A DNA stretch of 23,221 nt, taken from CAYHYG01 sp964360835 (GTDB taxonomy: Bacteria; Patescibacteriota; Patescibacteriia; UBA1558; 2-01-FULL-52-15). The position numbers were made by a program, and so were the translations under genes. This document shows, in pieces, positions 1 through 8,424 of this stretch (position 1 is its first letter; every line of letters starts with the position of its first letter). Below the pieces are notes generated by a model, which was given only the letters and a program-made list of their open reading frames with translations, had not been told where the DNA came from and searched no databases. The stretch spans positions 1 through 23,221 of the forward strand of contig CAYHYG010000014.1 in NCBI GenBank assembly GCA_964360835.1, in the 5' to 3' direction.

Positions 1-84
1 AGGTTAATGATTACGAAGTCATTGTAACCTTGTTCCAACTGGCATAGTATACCCTCGTAAAGTCTCAATAGCTTGGCAACACTT

Positions 85-1028
85 AGGGTATCCTTAGGGA
101 TATAACTATAACCCTATGTCATATACCCTAAATCCTCAGCTCCCTAAGCTTCGAGCTCAAGCAGTAGAACAAGTTCGCTCTGGTACTAGTATGCGAGACG
201 TAGCTGGACACTATGGCTTCCAACCTAGTACGGTTTCTCGTTGGTGTAGTCGTGCGCCTGCAGGTAGGTGTCTTGTCATACCAACGAGATCATCGAGACC
301 TCACAGACATCCTAAACGTCTCGCTCCTGAGATATCGCTGCGTATTAAGCAACTACGTCTCAGTCTCAAGGGTAGATGTGCTGAAGTGATTCAGAAACAT
401 TTAACTGAGGAGGGAATAGTGGTTCATCGTATAACAGTGCAAAGAGAATTAGATCGTTTAGGTCTCACCAAGAAACGTAGTCCTTGGAAGCGCTACCATG
501 TACCACTGTCTCGTCCAGAAGTCCATAATCCTGGGGATTTAGTCCAAGTTGATAGTATCTTCATTGTTCCTCTTAAACGAGTTCGTTTCTATGTCTATAC
601 CTTACTGGATGTGTGTTCTCGGTGGACCTATGCCTGGGCTTCAGAAAGAATTGGCGCTACTAAAAGTGTTGCCTTCCTCAAGCGAGCTCAAGCACAAGCT
701 CCTTTTGGGTTTCGTGTCCTCCAGAGCGATAATGGTAGTGAGTTCTCAACACATTTTAGTGAGCGAGCCAAGATTACCCATCGTCATAGCAGAGTGAGGC
801 GTCCTAATGACAATGCTCACCTTGAACGCTTTAACAGAACCTTACAGGATGAATGCTTACGCTACCTCCCTAAAGACGTTAGTATTATTAACCGGAGATT
901 ACCTCGCTATCTTGCCTACTACAATGGAACCAGATACCATTTGGGTATTAACCTAAAAACACCCCTGAAGATTATCCAAGAGTGTTGCTAAGGTATTGTT
1001 TAGAGGACGGTCTTCCTAAGATATCCCT
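85..1028 (+). mobile_element. Probable insertion sequence with imperfect terminal inverted repeats
   Basis: The segment AGGGTATCCTTAGGGA at 85-100 has a partial inverted match at 1014-1028, which reads AGGGATATCTTAGGA on the minus strand. The two flank the transposase gene closely, as expected for IS ends, but contain mismatches and an indel, so the exact borders are uncertain. A separate inverted repeat at 1-30 (AGGTTAATGA against TCATTGTAACCT) lies outside these borders. No target-site duplication could be fixed by eye. Confidence 0.35.
116..991 (+). CDS. IS481-like DDE transposase
   Basis: Transposase of 291 residues that would cut and join the ends of its own insertion sequence. An N-terminal helix-turn-helix (about residues 10-45) is followed by an integrase-core (rve) domain (about 135-250). 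The acidic triad is visible: D146 in QVDS, D205 in QSDNGSEF and E237 in NAHLERFNRT. All three are present and the frame is open, so the enzyme may be active. The length is a little short of many IS481 members (about 300-350). No strong Shine-Dalgarno site precedes the ATG, which is common for transposases. It is a single gene facing the convergent trpS. IS481 versus a related IS3-type orfB is judged by eye only. Confidence 0.85.
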   Translation: MSYTLNPQLPKLRAQAVEQVRSGTSMRDVAGHYGFQPSTVSRWCSRAPAGRCLVIPTRSSRPHRHPKRLAPEISLRIKQLRLSLKGRCAEVIQKHLTEEGIVVHRITVQRELDRLGLTKKRSPWKRYHVPLSRPEVHNPGDLVQVDSIFIVPLKRVRFYVYTLLDVCSRWTYAWASERIGATKSVAFLKRAQAQAPFGFRVLQSDNGSEFSTHFSERAKITHRHSRVRRPNDNAHLERFNRTLQDECLRYLPKDVSIINRRLPRYLAYYNGTRYHLGINLKTPLKIIQECC

Positions 1029-1040
1029 CGAATAATTCCT

Positions 1041-2045
1041 TTACCTAAAATACTTAATCTTCATCACCCGTCTAACCTCTTCCATTGTCTCGGCAACTTT
1101 CTCTCTGGCTTTTTCTGTCCCTGTTTTCAAAATTTCCCAGACTTTATCTTCCCGCTGTTCCCAAGTAGCTCGTTGCAACCGAATCGGCGCCAGCATCTGG
1201 TCCAGAACTTCTATCAAACGCCGCTTAATGGTCACGTCTCCTAGACCGCCTTTTTTATATTCTTTCTCCAGATCTTTCACCTCTGCTTGATCGGGCGCAA
1301 AAGCTCGCAAATAAGCAAAGACTACATTGCCTTCTACTCTACCTGGATCAGTAACCTTAATATGTTTGGGATCTGTAAACATCTGCATCACTTTAGTTTC
1401 GATTTCTTTGCGTGAATCTGACAGATTAATAGTATTACCCAGACTTTTACTCATCTTGGCCTGACCATCCATACCTGGTAAGCGTGAGACATTCGATTTG
1501 ATGGCTTCAACTTCGGAAAAAATTTCCCCATACAGACCATTGAACTTCCGAGCAATTTCATTGGTCTGCTCGATCATAGGATATTGATCTTCACCCACCG
1601 GCACAGCTACCGCTTTGACGCAGAGAATGTCGGCTGCTTGGCTCACCGGATAGACCAGAAATCCTGCAGGCACATTAGCGCCGAAACCTTTTTCCTTCAT
1701 TTCATTTTTCACGGTGGGATTGCGTTGCAGACGAGCCACAGTGATCAGATTGAGAAAATATAACGCCAACTCAGCAATCTCAGGGATCTGAGACTGAATG
1801 AAGATAGTGCTCTTGGTCGGGTCCAGACCGACTGCTAGATAGTCAAGAGCCACCTGCAAGACGTTATCGTGAACTTTCTTGGGATTCTCAAAGTTATCAG
1901 TCAAAGCCTGGACATCAGCAATCATGATGTATTGCTCATAGGCATCCTGCAATTTCAAACGATTCTGCAGTGAACCAATGTAATGCCCTAGATGAAGGCG
2001 ACCAGTGGGACGATCTCCGGTTAGAATTATTTTCTTTCTGACCAT
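1041..2045 (-). CDS. trpS: Tryptophan--tRNA ligase
   Basis: Class I aminoacyl-tRNA synthetase that activates tryptophan with ATP and charges tRNA-Trp in the cytoplasm. Its 334 residues match the usual bacterial TrpS length. The HIGH-type signature HLGH is at residues 18-21 within [12 protein letters not shown], and the KMSKS loop is exact at 197-201 ([10 protein letters not shown]). The Trp-pocket region [19 protein letters not shown] (about 151-169) is typical of the family. It is the last gene of a minus-strand operon, starting 4 nt after the beta-helix membrane protein gene ends, which implies cotranscription. It is convergent with the transposase. No truncation or missing motif is seen. 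Confidence 0.97.
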   Translation of the reverse strand: MVRKKIILTGDRPTGRLHLGHYIGSLQNRLKLQDAYEQYIMIADVQALTDNFENPKKVHDNVLQVALDYLAVGLDPTKSTIFIQSQIPEIAELALYFLNLITVARLQRNPTVKNEMKEKGFGANVPAGFLVYPVSQAADILCVKAVAVPVGEDQYPMIEQTNEIARKFNGLYGEIFSEVEAIKSNVSRLPGMDGQAKMSKSLGNTINLSDSRKEIETKVMQMFTDPKHIKVTDPGRVEGNVVFAYLRAFAPDQAEVKDLEKEYKKGGLGDVTIKRRLIEVLDQMLAPIRLQRATWEQREDKVWEILKTGTEKAREKVAETMEEVRRVMKIKYFR

Positions 2046-2049
2046 AATA

Positions 2050-3261
2050 CTATTTCAGCGATCGGTACAATTTCCATTTGGTTTGAATTACTGCCCCTGT
2101 CGCGGCTAACACCAATAAGGCAATAACTAACCAGCCCAAGATAGGAACAAATATCAACAACCGCAATATCAGATACATAACAATAGCCACCAGCCAGAAC
2201 TTCCAGAACTTCCAACTGGCTTTGAAATACTGCTCTGCCCAGCCGGCCATGATAACCGCTGTAAAAGACTTAGCGAACATAATAGTAACGCCGAAAATTC
2301 CCAAGGTCAGAAGACCGAGAGGTATGCCGATGAGGGTAATACCTAATAGTACCGCCAAGATCGGCATGACAATGAAATATAATAATCCACGACCGGCGTT
2401 AGCCCAAGGATTGCGTTTAAACTCCGCCGCTGCCTGCCGCATTATCTGTGGTGCTATTGCAATCATCAGGAGCATAACCAACAGAGCCGACAGTAGAGTC
2501 ATAAGTGACCAGAAACCATAGGCTGCCCGAAACCCGCGCGCCATGGCTTTGTTAGTAGCTTTGGAGGTCATGGCTAGGTCACTACGATATTCTGCCTTAA
2601 CGCCATTTTGCAAAGTCGCGCCAAAATCATATGTTCCGCCAGGTTGGTAATACATAACTGGAGCGGCAAAGCTGGCCGATGAAGCTAGATTAAATTTGGT
2701 TGAAGCTGCGATCAGCGATGGACCCTTAAAAGAACCTGCCAAGGAAATCTCGTCAGCCCGGATCTCAGCCGGACCCTCAACAGTTCCCGAAAAAATAACT
2801 TGACCGCCGTATATTTTCATAGCGCCTCGTACTGTGCCATGGACCGTCACTGTACCACCCATTACTACTAGATCACCACCGACACTAGCCTGTCGATCTA
2901 TAATGATAGAGCCACCAGTCACTATGAGATCATCGGTCACAGCACTATTCACCATTATGGTACCGCCCATTAAACGCGCGTCATCACCGACACTTTGGGT
3001 CACAGACAAAGTTCCGCCAGCGGCTACTAAATCTTGAGAAACTGGCTCAGCCACTGATAACTGTCCGCCCGCTAGGTAGGCATCACCGCTGACTGGCCGA
3101 CCCAAGACTACAGAAGAACCAGCCGCATACAGATCATCATCCATGACTGTACTCAGGACTACCGTCTCACCAGCCTGCCAAATAGCGGCTTGTACTGGGG
3201 TTGCTAAGAGTATAGCCAGGATAAATAGACTAATTGTCAAACCAAAAATTTTTTTCTTCAT
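2050..3261 (-). CDS. Bactofilin-like (polymer-forming) secreted beta-helix domain with C-terminal membrane segments
   Basis: Protein of 403 residues from the ATG at 3261; an in-frame TTG at 3276 is a less likely start. An N-terminal signal peptide (MKKKIFGL, hydrophobic, ending near VQA) leads into about 190 residues of short repeats with glycine-pair turns ([42 protein letters not shown]). This pattern resembles the right-handed beta-helix of bactofilin/polymer-forming proteins. The C-terminal 170 residues contain about four to five hydrophobic helices. The layout suggests an exported helix domain tethered to the membrane, possibly a cell-envelope scaffold. That role is inferred. The gene sits in an operon with the small membrane protein upstream and trpS downstream. 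Confidence 0.75.
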   Translation of the reverse strand: MKKKIFGLTISLFILAILLATPVQAAIWQAGETVVLSTVMDDDLYAAGSSVVLGRPVSGDAYLAGGQLSVAEPVSQDLVAAGGTLSVTQSVGDDARLMGGTIMVNSAVTDDLIVTGGSIIIDRQASVGGDLVVMGGTVTVHGTVRGAMKIYGGQVIFSGTVEGPAEIRADEISLAGSFKGPSLIAASTKFNLASSASFAAPVMYYQPGGTYDFGATLQNGVKAEYRSDLAMTSKATNKAMARGFRAAYGFWSLMTLLSALLVMLLMIAIAPQIMRQAAAEFKRNPWANAGRGLLYFIVMPILAVLLGITLIGIPLGLLTLGIFGVTIMFAKSFTAVIMAGWAEQYFKASWKFWKFWLVAIVMYLILRLLIFVPILGWLVIALLVLAATGAVIQTKWKLYRSLK

Positions 3262-3338
3262 AATAAGAAAATTCAATTTATCAAATGGTTACCTTAGTGG
3301 ATTGACTGCAGCAACCAAAGAACAATTTCCTACAATGC

Positions 3339-3530
3339 TTAGAGCGTCTTCGGCGTATTGCCGAGCGCTGCGAGCAGGAAGTAAATAAAGGCCATGACGA
3401 CAAAAAAAATAAGACCGATAAAAACGGTCCAGCGCCAATACATGGCCCAAAAGAATCCTAAGACAGAAATATTTTTGTTTTCCTGTAAGAAATCTTTCAG
3501 TTGAGGATCAAATTTCATATTTTGTTTCAT
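3339..3530 (-). CDS. Small single-pass membrane protein, unknown function
   Basis: A 63-residue protein with a charged N-terminal part (KFDPQLKDFLQENKN) and a hydrophobic span of about 20-35 residues rich in aromatic residues (FFWAMYWRWTVFIGLIFFVV). It starts with ATG at 3530 and ends 77 nt before the beta-helix protein gene on the same strand, so it may be the first gene of that operon. I do not recognise a family. The membrane character and the position upstream of an envelope gene are the only clues. Confidence 0.6.
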   Translation of the reverse strand: MKQNMKFDPQLKDFLQENKNISVLGFFWAMYWRWTVFIGLIFFVVMAFIYFLLAALGNTPKTL

Positions 3531-3595
3531 TGATTATGACCGGTCGACCTCTGCCGGTCAGTTATATACACGTCTAAGTATAGCACAATTAAAGC

Positions 3596-4069
3596 TCAAT
3601 CCCTAGTCAAGCCCTTCTCAAGCTCTCGAGCCCAGCGCTCGATCTTGGCTTCATTTGAAGGCTCAAAAAAGAAATTATCGAGCCGCAAAGTAGGTCCGAC
3701 TTGCTTACCTTCGACTTTAGCAACAAACTTCTCCAGATGATCAGCCGCAGCGCAGAAATGCTGATACCCACTATCGCCCAATCCGTAGACTGCGAACCTC
3801 TGCTTTGGAAATGTTCTGCCTCTCAGACGTTTAATAAAATCCAGCCAATGTTGCTGTAACTGCCCGTCCAGACGTTCTTTGCCTTTGACTAGCTCCCAAC
3901 TGCAAGAACCTATGATGGCTATATCTGCTTGGGTGATATGATCAGCTTCGGCCTGAGCCGCGTTAATCAAATCAACCTGATGTTTGGCTCGACGTAAGGT
4001 CTCGGCTATAATCTCCCCTGCAGTCTGAGTGCCGCCAGAATTGGTGCCGTAGATAATATGAATCAACAT
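3596..4069 (-). CDS. Flavodoxin family protein
   Basis: Short-chain flavodoxin-like protein of 157 residues from the ATG at 4069; the upstream TTG at 4087 would add six residues and is less likely. The FMN phosphate-binding loop is the N-terminal IIYGTNSGGTQTAG, after the first beta strand. The SCSWELVKGKERLDGQLQQ region matches the first isoalloxazine loop, and the AVYGLGDSGYQHFCAA region matches the conserved GLGD.xY stretch before the second loop. It would carry electrons in the cytoplasm for an unknown partner. A TATAAT-like box lies immediately upstream. The gene is monocistronic, with hicA upstream on the same strand. Confidence 0.9.
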   Translation of the reverse strand: MLIHIIYGTNSGGTQTAGEIIAETLRRAKHQVDLINAAQAEADHITQADIAIIGSCSWELVKGKERLDGQLQQHWLDFIKRLRGRTFPKQRFAVYGLGDSGYQHFCAAADHLEKFVAKVEGKQVGPTLRLDNFFFEPSNEAKIERWARELEKGLTRD

Positions 4070-4114
4070 AACTCTATTATACGGCAAGAGAAGAGATTTA
4101 TAAAGCTACAATCA

Positions 4115-4363
4115 TTACAGTTTATCCATAAACTCTTGTTCAGAGCAAATATCATTTCTTACAAGCCAATCAACAAACCCTTTTAAGGTATGTTTATTGA
4201 TATCCTTATGACCCAACGGAAGTGGGTAGACAGATCCAGTATGAATACATTTAACTTTATACGGGTGTTTCCCTCCTGATTCAATTTCTATGTCACTATT
4301 ATTACCCAACCAACGTAAAAATATCTTTACCCTTTTTGATTTCACATCGCCGTAACCGCTCAT
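4115..4363 (-). CDS. hicA: HicA-like mRNA interferase toxin
   Basis: An 82-residue basic protein with the HicA plan: a short helix, then GGKHPYKVK with the expected histidine (H33) on the RNA-contacting strand, then LPLGHKDINKHTLKGFVDWL, which matches the family's P.H....I...TL..I segment. HicA toxins fold as a dsRNA-binding domain and cut mRNA. The ATG at 4363 lies 7 nt after the end of the upstream partner gene, so the two are likely cotranscribed. The call rests on motif pattern and pairing. Confidence 0.65.
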   Translation of the reverse strand: MSGYGDVKSKRVKIFLRWLGNNSDIEIESGGKHPYKVKCIHTGSVYPLPLGHKDINKHTLKGFVDWLVRNDICSEQEFMDKL

Positions 4364-4370
4364 AACTTTC

Positions 4371-4739
4371 CTAAGCCAGAGAGAAAACTTTTTCGTTTTT
4401 TTCGAATTTTATTTTTGCACCAGGCACTGAAAGATCGTTCAACATTTTTACCTGATCTTCGGGAGGTAAGAAACTTTTCGTTTTTCTTAATATCTGATGA
4501 TATTTTTCAGGAATTTCAAAAATGATAAGTATTGAATCATTAATAATATTAATAAACTCCGAAGCCGACTCTGCCTGTGTAACAAATTTATTATCACCAG
4601 TCTCAACCCATCCAATTATAAACTTACCATCTCGTTTCCAGACAACAGAAATTTTATCGGGAAGCTTATGAAAATAAGCCATAAAAGCCTCTCTTGAAAG
4701 AGGTTGTTTTGGCTGAAAATACTTTAAAAATTTATCCAT
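4371..4739 (-). CDS. hicB: HicB-like antitoxin
   Basis: A 122-residue protein whose middle (about residues 29-80: KISVVWKRDGKFIIGWVETG, then QAESASEFINIINDSI) resembles the partial RNase H fold of HicB antitoxins: two beta strands, a substrate-like turn, then a helix. HicB would neutralise the neighbouring HicA-like toxin and may bind the operon promoter. The C-terminal 40 residues hold no clear ribbon-helix-helix, so the DNA-binding part is uncertain. It precedes the toxin gene, the antitoxin-first order known for a minority of HicAB loci. The call depends partly on the neighbour. Confidence 0.55.
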   Translation of the reverse strand: MDKFLKYFQPKQPLSREAFMAYFHKLPDKISVVWKRDGKFIIGWVETGDNKFVTQAESASEFINIINDSILIIFEIPEKYHQILRKTKSFLPPEDQVKMLNDLSVPGAKIKFEKNEKVFSLA

Positions 4740-4806
4740 AAATATAGTATATAAGAAACGAAACTATATGACAATCTTTTACAAAAGTCAAATATTTTGG
4801 CACATG

Positions 4807-5922
4807 TCAACGTATAGATTGATAGCCACCTACAATACCTTTTTTGGACAAGACAATCTGCCACAGCTGATTCTTGCGGGCTCGGAAAGAACCAGCACAG
4901 GAGAGTAAATAGTATTTCCACGTGCGATAAAAAGGCTTGCCATATTCAACCTCCAACTCCGGCCAATAACGGTCAAAGTTATACCACCAAGCCATTAAAG
5001 TCCGGTCATAGTCAGGTCCAAAATTATGCCAATCTTCAATCACAAATACTCCTCCTATGGCACGAGTAATTTGCGCCGCTGACGGCAACAGAGAACCAGG
5101 AAATATATATCTGTCCAACCAGGGATCCGTTGTTGTGGCTGAATGATTACCACCAATAGTATGAAGCAAAAAAAAACCATCCTCAGCCAGATGCTCTCGC
5201 GCCACCTGCATATAGGTCCGATAATTTTTGACTCCCACGTGCTCAAACATACCCAGAGAAATAATGTGATCAAAAGTCCCTTTGATCTGACGATAATCCT
5301 GCAACAGGATATCCACTGGCAGACCGGTGCATAACTTTTTACCCAAAGCAACCTGCTCTGGCGATAAAGTCACACCAGTCACAATGGCTCCATACCGTTC
5401 TGCTGCAAATTTAGCGAAGCTACCCCAGCCACAACCAATATCTAAGATTCTCTGTCCTGATTTGAGACCAATCTTACGACAGACCAAATCCAACTTATGA
5501 TCCTGAGCTGTATCCAGATCCGCGGCCTGTTTCCAATAAGCACAGGTGTAGACTAACCGCTTATCGAGCATGGCCTGGTACAAGTTGTTACCTTTATCAT
5601 AATGTCTACGGACGCTGGAACTTGCCTGAACCATATCCTGAACGTTAAATAGTCTAGCGCGAGCGGCCTGTAACAAAAAACGCCAATCATGAGCAATCCT
5701 ATCTCCCAGATTGGCGCGAAGAACACGGTTAAAAAATTCGTCTAATTTTTCTACCTCCCACCAGCCCTCAACATAGGACTCTCCTAGAGCCAACGAGCCA
5801 CCCTGTAAAACACGATTATAAAAACGCGGGTCCTTAATCTGGATATCCCAAGGTTCGGATCCATTAATAGTAATGCCGGCTACCTGCAATAGCTCACGAA
5901 TTCTATCAGCGGTCTCAGCCAT
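4807..5922 (-). CDS. cfa: Cyclopropane-fatty-acyl-phospholipid synthase family protein
   Basis: A 371-residue SAM-dependent enzyme, close to E. coli Cfa (382). Cfa adds a methylene bridge across the double bond of unsaturated acyl chains in membrane phospholipids. An N-terminal lipid-binding part (1-100) precedes RRHYDKGNNLYQAMLD, the family's hallmark. The SAM motif DIGCGWGS is at 161-168, SLGMFEHVG at about 222-230, and SCAGSFRARKNQLWQ at about 341-355 keeps the cysteine (C342) equivalent to the conserved one near the Cfa C-terminus. All key parts are intact. The next plus-ward gene is a phospholipid acyltransferase, so membrane lipid genes cluster here. A terminator separates the two. Confidence 0.93.
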   Translation of the reverse strand: MAETADRIRELLQVAGITINGSEPWDIQIKDPRFYNRVLQGGSLALGESYVEGWWEVEKLDEFFNRVLRANLGDRIAHDWRFLLQAARARLFNVQDMVQASSSVRRHYDKGNNLYQAMLDKRLVYTCAYWKQAADLDTAQDHKLDLVCRKIGLKSGQRILDIGCGWGSFAKFAAERYGAIVTGVTLSPEQVALGKKLCTGLPVDILLQDYRQIKGTFDHIISLGMFEHVGVKNYRTYMQVAREHLAEDGFFLLHTIGGNHSATTTDPWLDRYIFPGSLLPSAAQITRAIGGVFVIEDWHNFGPDYDRTLMAWWYNFDRYWPELEVEYGKPFYRTWKYYLLSCAGSFRARKNQLWQIVLSKKGIVGGYQSIR

Positions 5923-5960
5923 ATGAGACTATAGTACAATTTTTGGCAAGAAAAACAACA

Positions 5961-5989
5961 ACCCCCGCCACGTTTGACGTGACGGGGGT
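5961..5989 (-). terminator. Intrinsic terminator after the acyltransferase gene
   Basis: A 13-bp stem (acccccgccacgt with acgtgacgggggt, one mismatch) around a 3-nt loop. On the minus strand it is followed by a T-rich run (TTGTTGTTTTTC). It lies 8 nt past the stop of the acyltransferase gene and before cfa, separating the two units. Confidence 0.9.
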
Positions 5990-5996
5990 CTAGAAA

Positions 5997-6848
5997 TCAC
6001 TCCATGGCTTTGAGCTCCTGATACAGAGCGTCAATACGCCCCATGACCAGGTCAGCCGCGGCCTGGGCCGGATCTTCGCTGTCAGCTACTGCCTGATGCA
6101 GTTCCTCAGCGGTGATCTTCGGACCGATTTTCACACGGATAGTCTTGCCTGCACGGATGCCGGCAATCCACTCCAAATACTGGAGCACTTTACCGGTTCG
6201 TCCCAGGCCCGAATACCACCGAGGCGGTATATCTGTGGCCTTCTTGTAGTACGGTAAGGCCTGATCCATACCAGTGAAAGCCCAGGGCGAGATGTTTTCG
6301 GCATGCATGGCAATCATGCCGAATCCCCGCGGAGCTCGGTAACTCTGTCCGTCTTTCTGTCTGGTACCGGCCGGGAAGAAGTCGATATGGGCCGACTTCA
6401 GCTTCTCAATGGCAAACTTCAAAGCCGAACGGTCAGCCCGCTTGCCGGTATCACTACTCTTAACTCCATAGGTCCTGAACATGCTGAGGAGAAGCCGCAT
6501 CCACCAGTAAGACATGAAATTCTCGGCTGCGGCGAAATTCCAGGGATAGATATATTGCTGGAACCAAGCGCGCTTGCCGTAGACCGTTCCTTTCATGAAG
6601 CTATCGATCATCGACTGGTGATTGGAAGCGACCAACGTACCGCTCCTGGCAAAGAGTAGGTTCTCCCTGCCGTAAATCAGCATCTTATTACGTCCGCGAA
6701 AGAGGTAATAGGTGATGACACCGGAGGTGAAAACCGCAGACCACTCGACCACCGGTCGAAAGACAAACACCCAGACAAACTCCAGCCAGCCCAGGAATAC
6801 CTGTGACAGCTCGGTCGGTCTGGTCTTCTTGAGATCAACTGTAGCCAC
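5997..6848 (-). CDS. PlsC-like lysophospholipid acyltransferase
   Basis: A 283-residue protein with PlsC/LPLAT motifs: NHQSMID at 76-82 (NHxxxxD) and FPAGTR at 158-163, a variant of FPEGTR with alanine replacing the glutamate. The family transfers acyl chains to lysophosphatidic acid or related lipids at the membrane; hydrophobic stretches at 20-50 could anchor it. The start is a GTG at 6848, chosen because AGGAGG lies just upstream. It has its own promoter (6924-6952) and terminator (5961-5989). Codon choice is visibly GC-rich compared with cfa next door. The changed motif III residue leaves the substrate open; it may be a divergent family. Confidence 0.8.
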   Translation of the reverse strand: MATVDLKKTRPTELSQVFLGWLEFVWVFVFRPVVEWSAVFTSGVITYYLFRGRNKMLIYGRENLLFARSGTLVASNHQSMIDSFMKGTVYGKRAWFQQYIYPWNFAAAENFMSYWWMRLLLSMFRTYGVKSSDTGKRADRSALKFAIEKLKSAHIDFFPAGTRQKDGQSYRAPRGFGMIAMHAENISPWAFTGMDQALPYYKKATDIPPRWYSGLGRTGKVLQYLEWIAGIRAGKTIRVKIGPKITAEELHQAVADSEDPAQAAADLVMGRIDALYQELKAME

Positions 6849-6923
6849 AGTGCCTCCTAGTTAGAGTAAGTTTGCAAGATTGACCGCTTTTGGAGCAGCA
6901 TTTCAATGAACATCACTTAGGCA

Positions 6924-6952
6924 ATTATCCAACCTACCTGAGACTTGGTCAA
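6924..6952 (-). promoter_or_regulatory. Sigma-70-type promoter of the acyltransferase gene
   Basis: Minus strand TTGACC (6947-6952), a 17-nt spacer and GATAAT (6924-6929), two near-consensus hexamers with ideal spacing. A leader of about 70 nt then reaches the AGGAGG site and GTG start at 6848. Confidence 0.7.
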
Positions 6953-6960
6953 CTGTCAAT

Positions 6961-7470
6961 CTAAGACGGAGGGTTAAAAGAATTCTCTTCTTCGACAATT
7001 TCATCACTTTGCACATGAACCCAGAGAAATACCACAAATAATACTTCTAATACAAATAAGAAGAACTTTATCCAGGAAAAAAACATCCAGACATCGACAA
7101 AAAATAGCAGTGAAGAAATAAACAACAACAAAGTAGCCAGGCGTAACGCACGATTAGTATGTCGGGCCAAGCCATTAGCCACCAGCAATTTTATTACGCC
7201 CGTTAACATAAAAACCGCACCACTAATGGTGACGATCTGTAGCAACCAGAATGAGCTCTGGCTGGCAAAAAAATAGGCCATAGCGTCGAGCGGATCCTGT
7301 ATACTCTCGGCTGAGGCCTTGGCAGTTGCGTACTTCTGGATAACCTCTGGAGGAAATAGGACTAGACCTAGCAACATAATTAGACCAGCAGCGGTTTCTA
7401 AAAAACCACTGATAGCACGATACCAGAAAATCAGGGCAAAAAGGGGTCTGCTTTCTAGGGTTCTAAACAT
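6961..7470 (-). CDS. DUF2127-like integral membrane protein
   Basis: A 169-residue protein with four hydrophobic segments (about residues 10-40, 70-95, 105-127 and 130-152) and a charged tail. The N-terminal ALIFWYRAISGFLETAAGL segment and the late GVIKLLVANGLAR segment resemble DUF2127 membrane proteins, whose function is unknown. The ATG at 7470 is preceded by GAGGAG. It stands alone, with a palindromic repeat upstream and the acyltransferase promoter region downstream. Confidence 0.6.
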   Translation of the reverse strand: MFRTLESRPLFALIFWYRAISGFLETAAGLIMLLGLVLFPPEVIQKYATAKASAESIQDPLDAMAYFFASQSSFWLLQIVTISGAVFMLTGVIKLLVANGLARHTNRALRLATLLLFISSLLFFVDVWMFFSWIKFFLFVLEVLFVVFLWVHVQSDEIVEEENSFNPPS

Positions 7471-7540
7471 ATCACTCCTCTCTAAGCTAACTATAGCAGG
7501 AACCTCGTCCTATGACGAATCGAACACCAGTCAATCGCTT

Positions 7541-7648
7541 GCTGTCATTTCGAGTAAGCCGAAGGCGAGCGAAAAATCCCATTATTCCCGCATCTCGAGC
7601 TTGGAACGAGATTTCTCGCCTTGTTATCACTCGTCTCGAAATGACAGC
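7541..7648. repeat. Palindromic dispersed-type intergenic repeat (REP/MITE-like)
   Basis: A perfect 14-bp inverted repeat, GCTGTCATTTCGAG (7541-7554) and CTCGAAATGACAGC (7635-7648), encloses about 80 bp. Inside, a second arm pair is visible (GGCGAGCGAAAAATC against GATTTCTCGCC). Elements with TGTCATTTCGAG ends are familiar as intergenic palindromes in many bacteria. It sits between two minus-strand genes and could also end transcription of the secreted-protein gene. Confidence 0.8.
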
Positions 7649-7666
7649 AGACAAACGACTAACTCA

Positions 7667-8110
7667 TTAGAACCCTAGTCCGAAGCCAAAGCCCATGCCC
7701 ATATGACCTTTGCGCTTAGCACCTTGATTCTCCATAATCTTGAGGCGTGAATCAGCTTGTGACTGTGTAATCACACCTTTATCAACCAACGTCTGTAACT
7801 GGGTTTTCATGGCCTGACGATGCAAATCCTTCATCTTGACTTGCAATTGTTCGGCGGTCAGACCTTTCTCTTCTGCCAACTCTTTGAGACTTTTGCCCTC
7901 AGCCCAAGCTTGCTTGACTTCATCAACAGAAATACCCAGTAAATTGGCCTGATCCTGAAACATAGTCTGCTGTCGGGAAACAATCTCTTCCGGCGAGGCA
8001 TTTCTCCAACCCATGAAGCCATGAGCCGAGACTGCTTGCGCGCCGACCAGACTTAGACCCAAAATAGCTGGAGCCAAAAAAGTGGCTAACATCTTCGTTT
8101 TCTTTTTCAT
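7667..8110 (-). CDS. Secreted DUF2680-like protein
   Basis: A 147-residue protein with a clear signal peptide (KKKTKM, then a hydrophobic core ending near VSA-HG). The mature part holds two helical units: QDQANLLGISVDEVKQAWAE, then LAEEKGLTAEQLQVKMKDL. A further segment has LVDKGVITQSQADSRLKIM, the 'L.dGvItqeQad.i' pattern of DUF2680-type proteins. The tail is rich in Gly, Met, His and Phe (HMGMGFGFGLGF), possibly metal-interacting. The function is unknown; proteins of this build are exported and often linked to envelope stress. It lies downstream of an ECF sigma unit on the same strand, which could control it, but that is inference. Confidence 0.65.
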   Translation of the reverse strand: MKKKTKMLATFLAPAILGLSLVGAQAVSAHGFMGWRNASPEEIVSRQQTMFQDQANLLGISVDEVKQAWAEGKSLKELAEEKGLTAEQLQVKMKDLHRQAMKTQLQTLVDKGVITQSQADSRLKIMENQGAKRKGHMGMGFGFGLGF

Positions 8111-8424
8111 TATATATAGTTTAATTATTAACCGGGCTGACTCCTGCGCAAAAAGAGTAGGTGGAGATACTAATTACTACAGCCGGCTACTGAGATTTCT
8201 TTCACGAGCTGAAGTCGAGAGACAAGCTGATAACAATCCCCCTCCTTCAGCCCGCCATTGCACCATCAGAAGACTACCAAAGGTAGCTATCCAAAAAACA
8301 ATGTCCCGAAGCGACCACGTCCCGTTCGGGTCTGAGACCCTCAGGGTCGAATGACTGACGTGGGAGTCGAGGGACATCTGCTTGTCTCTCACTATCATTA
8401 CTACAACCTCAGAAGCCTCATCTT
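8111..8424. other. Gene-free gap with a 77-bp palindromic element
   Basis: About 310 bp between the secreted-protein gene and the sigma-linked membrane gene. Its clearest content is the inverted repeat at 8301-8377. The part next to 8110 should hold the promoter for the secreted protein, but no convincing hexamers stand out. An open 83-codon frame on the minus strand crosses the palindrome and has no recognisable protein features. Confidence 0.6.
8301..8377. repeat. Imperfect long palindrome, dispersed-repeat type
   Basis: Arms ATGTCCC....CCACGTC (8301-8321) and GACGTGG....GGGACAT (8357-8377) pair at both ends with a mismatched middle. The enclosed part contains further self-complementary segments (CCCGTTCGGG and GGGTCTGAGACCC). 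Confidence 0.7.

Noticed and set aside
7319..7678. 119-codon plus-strand frame opposite the DUF2127-like gene
   Set aside because: It runs through the palindromic repeat and has no ribosome site; the minus-strand membrane protein is the real gene.
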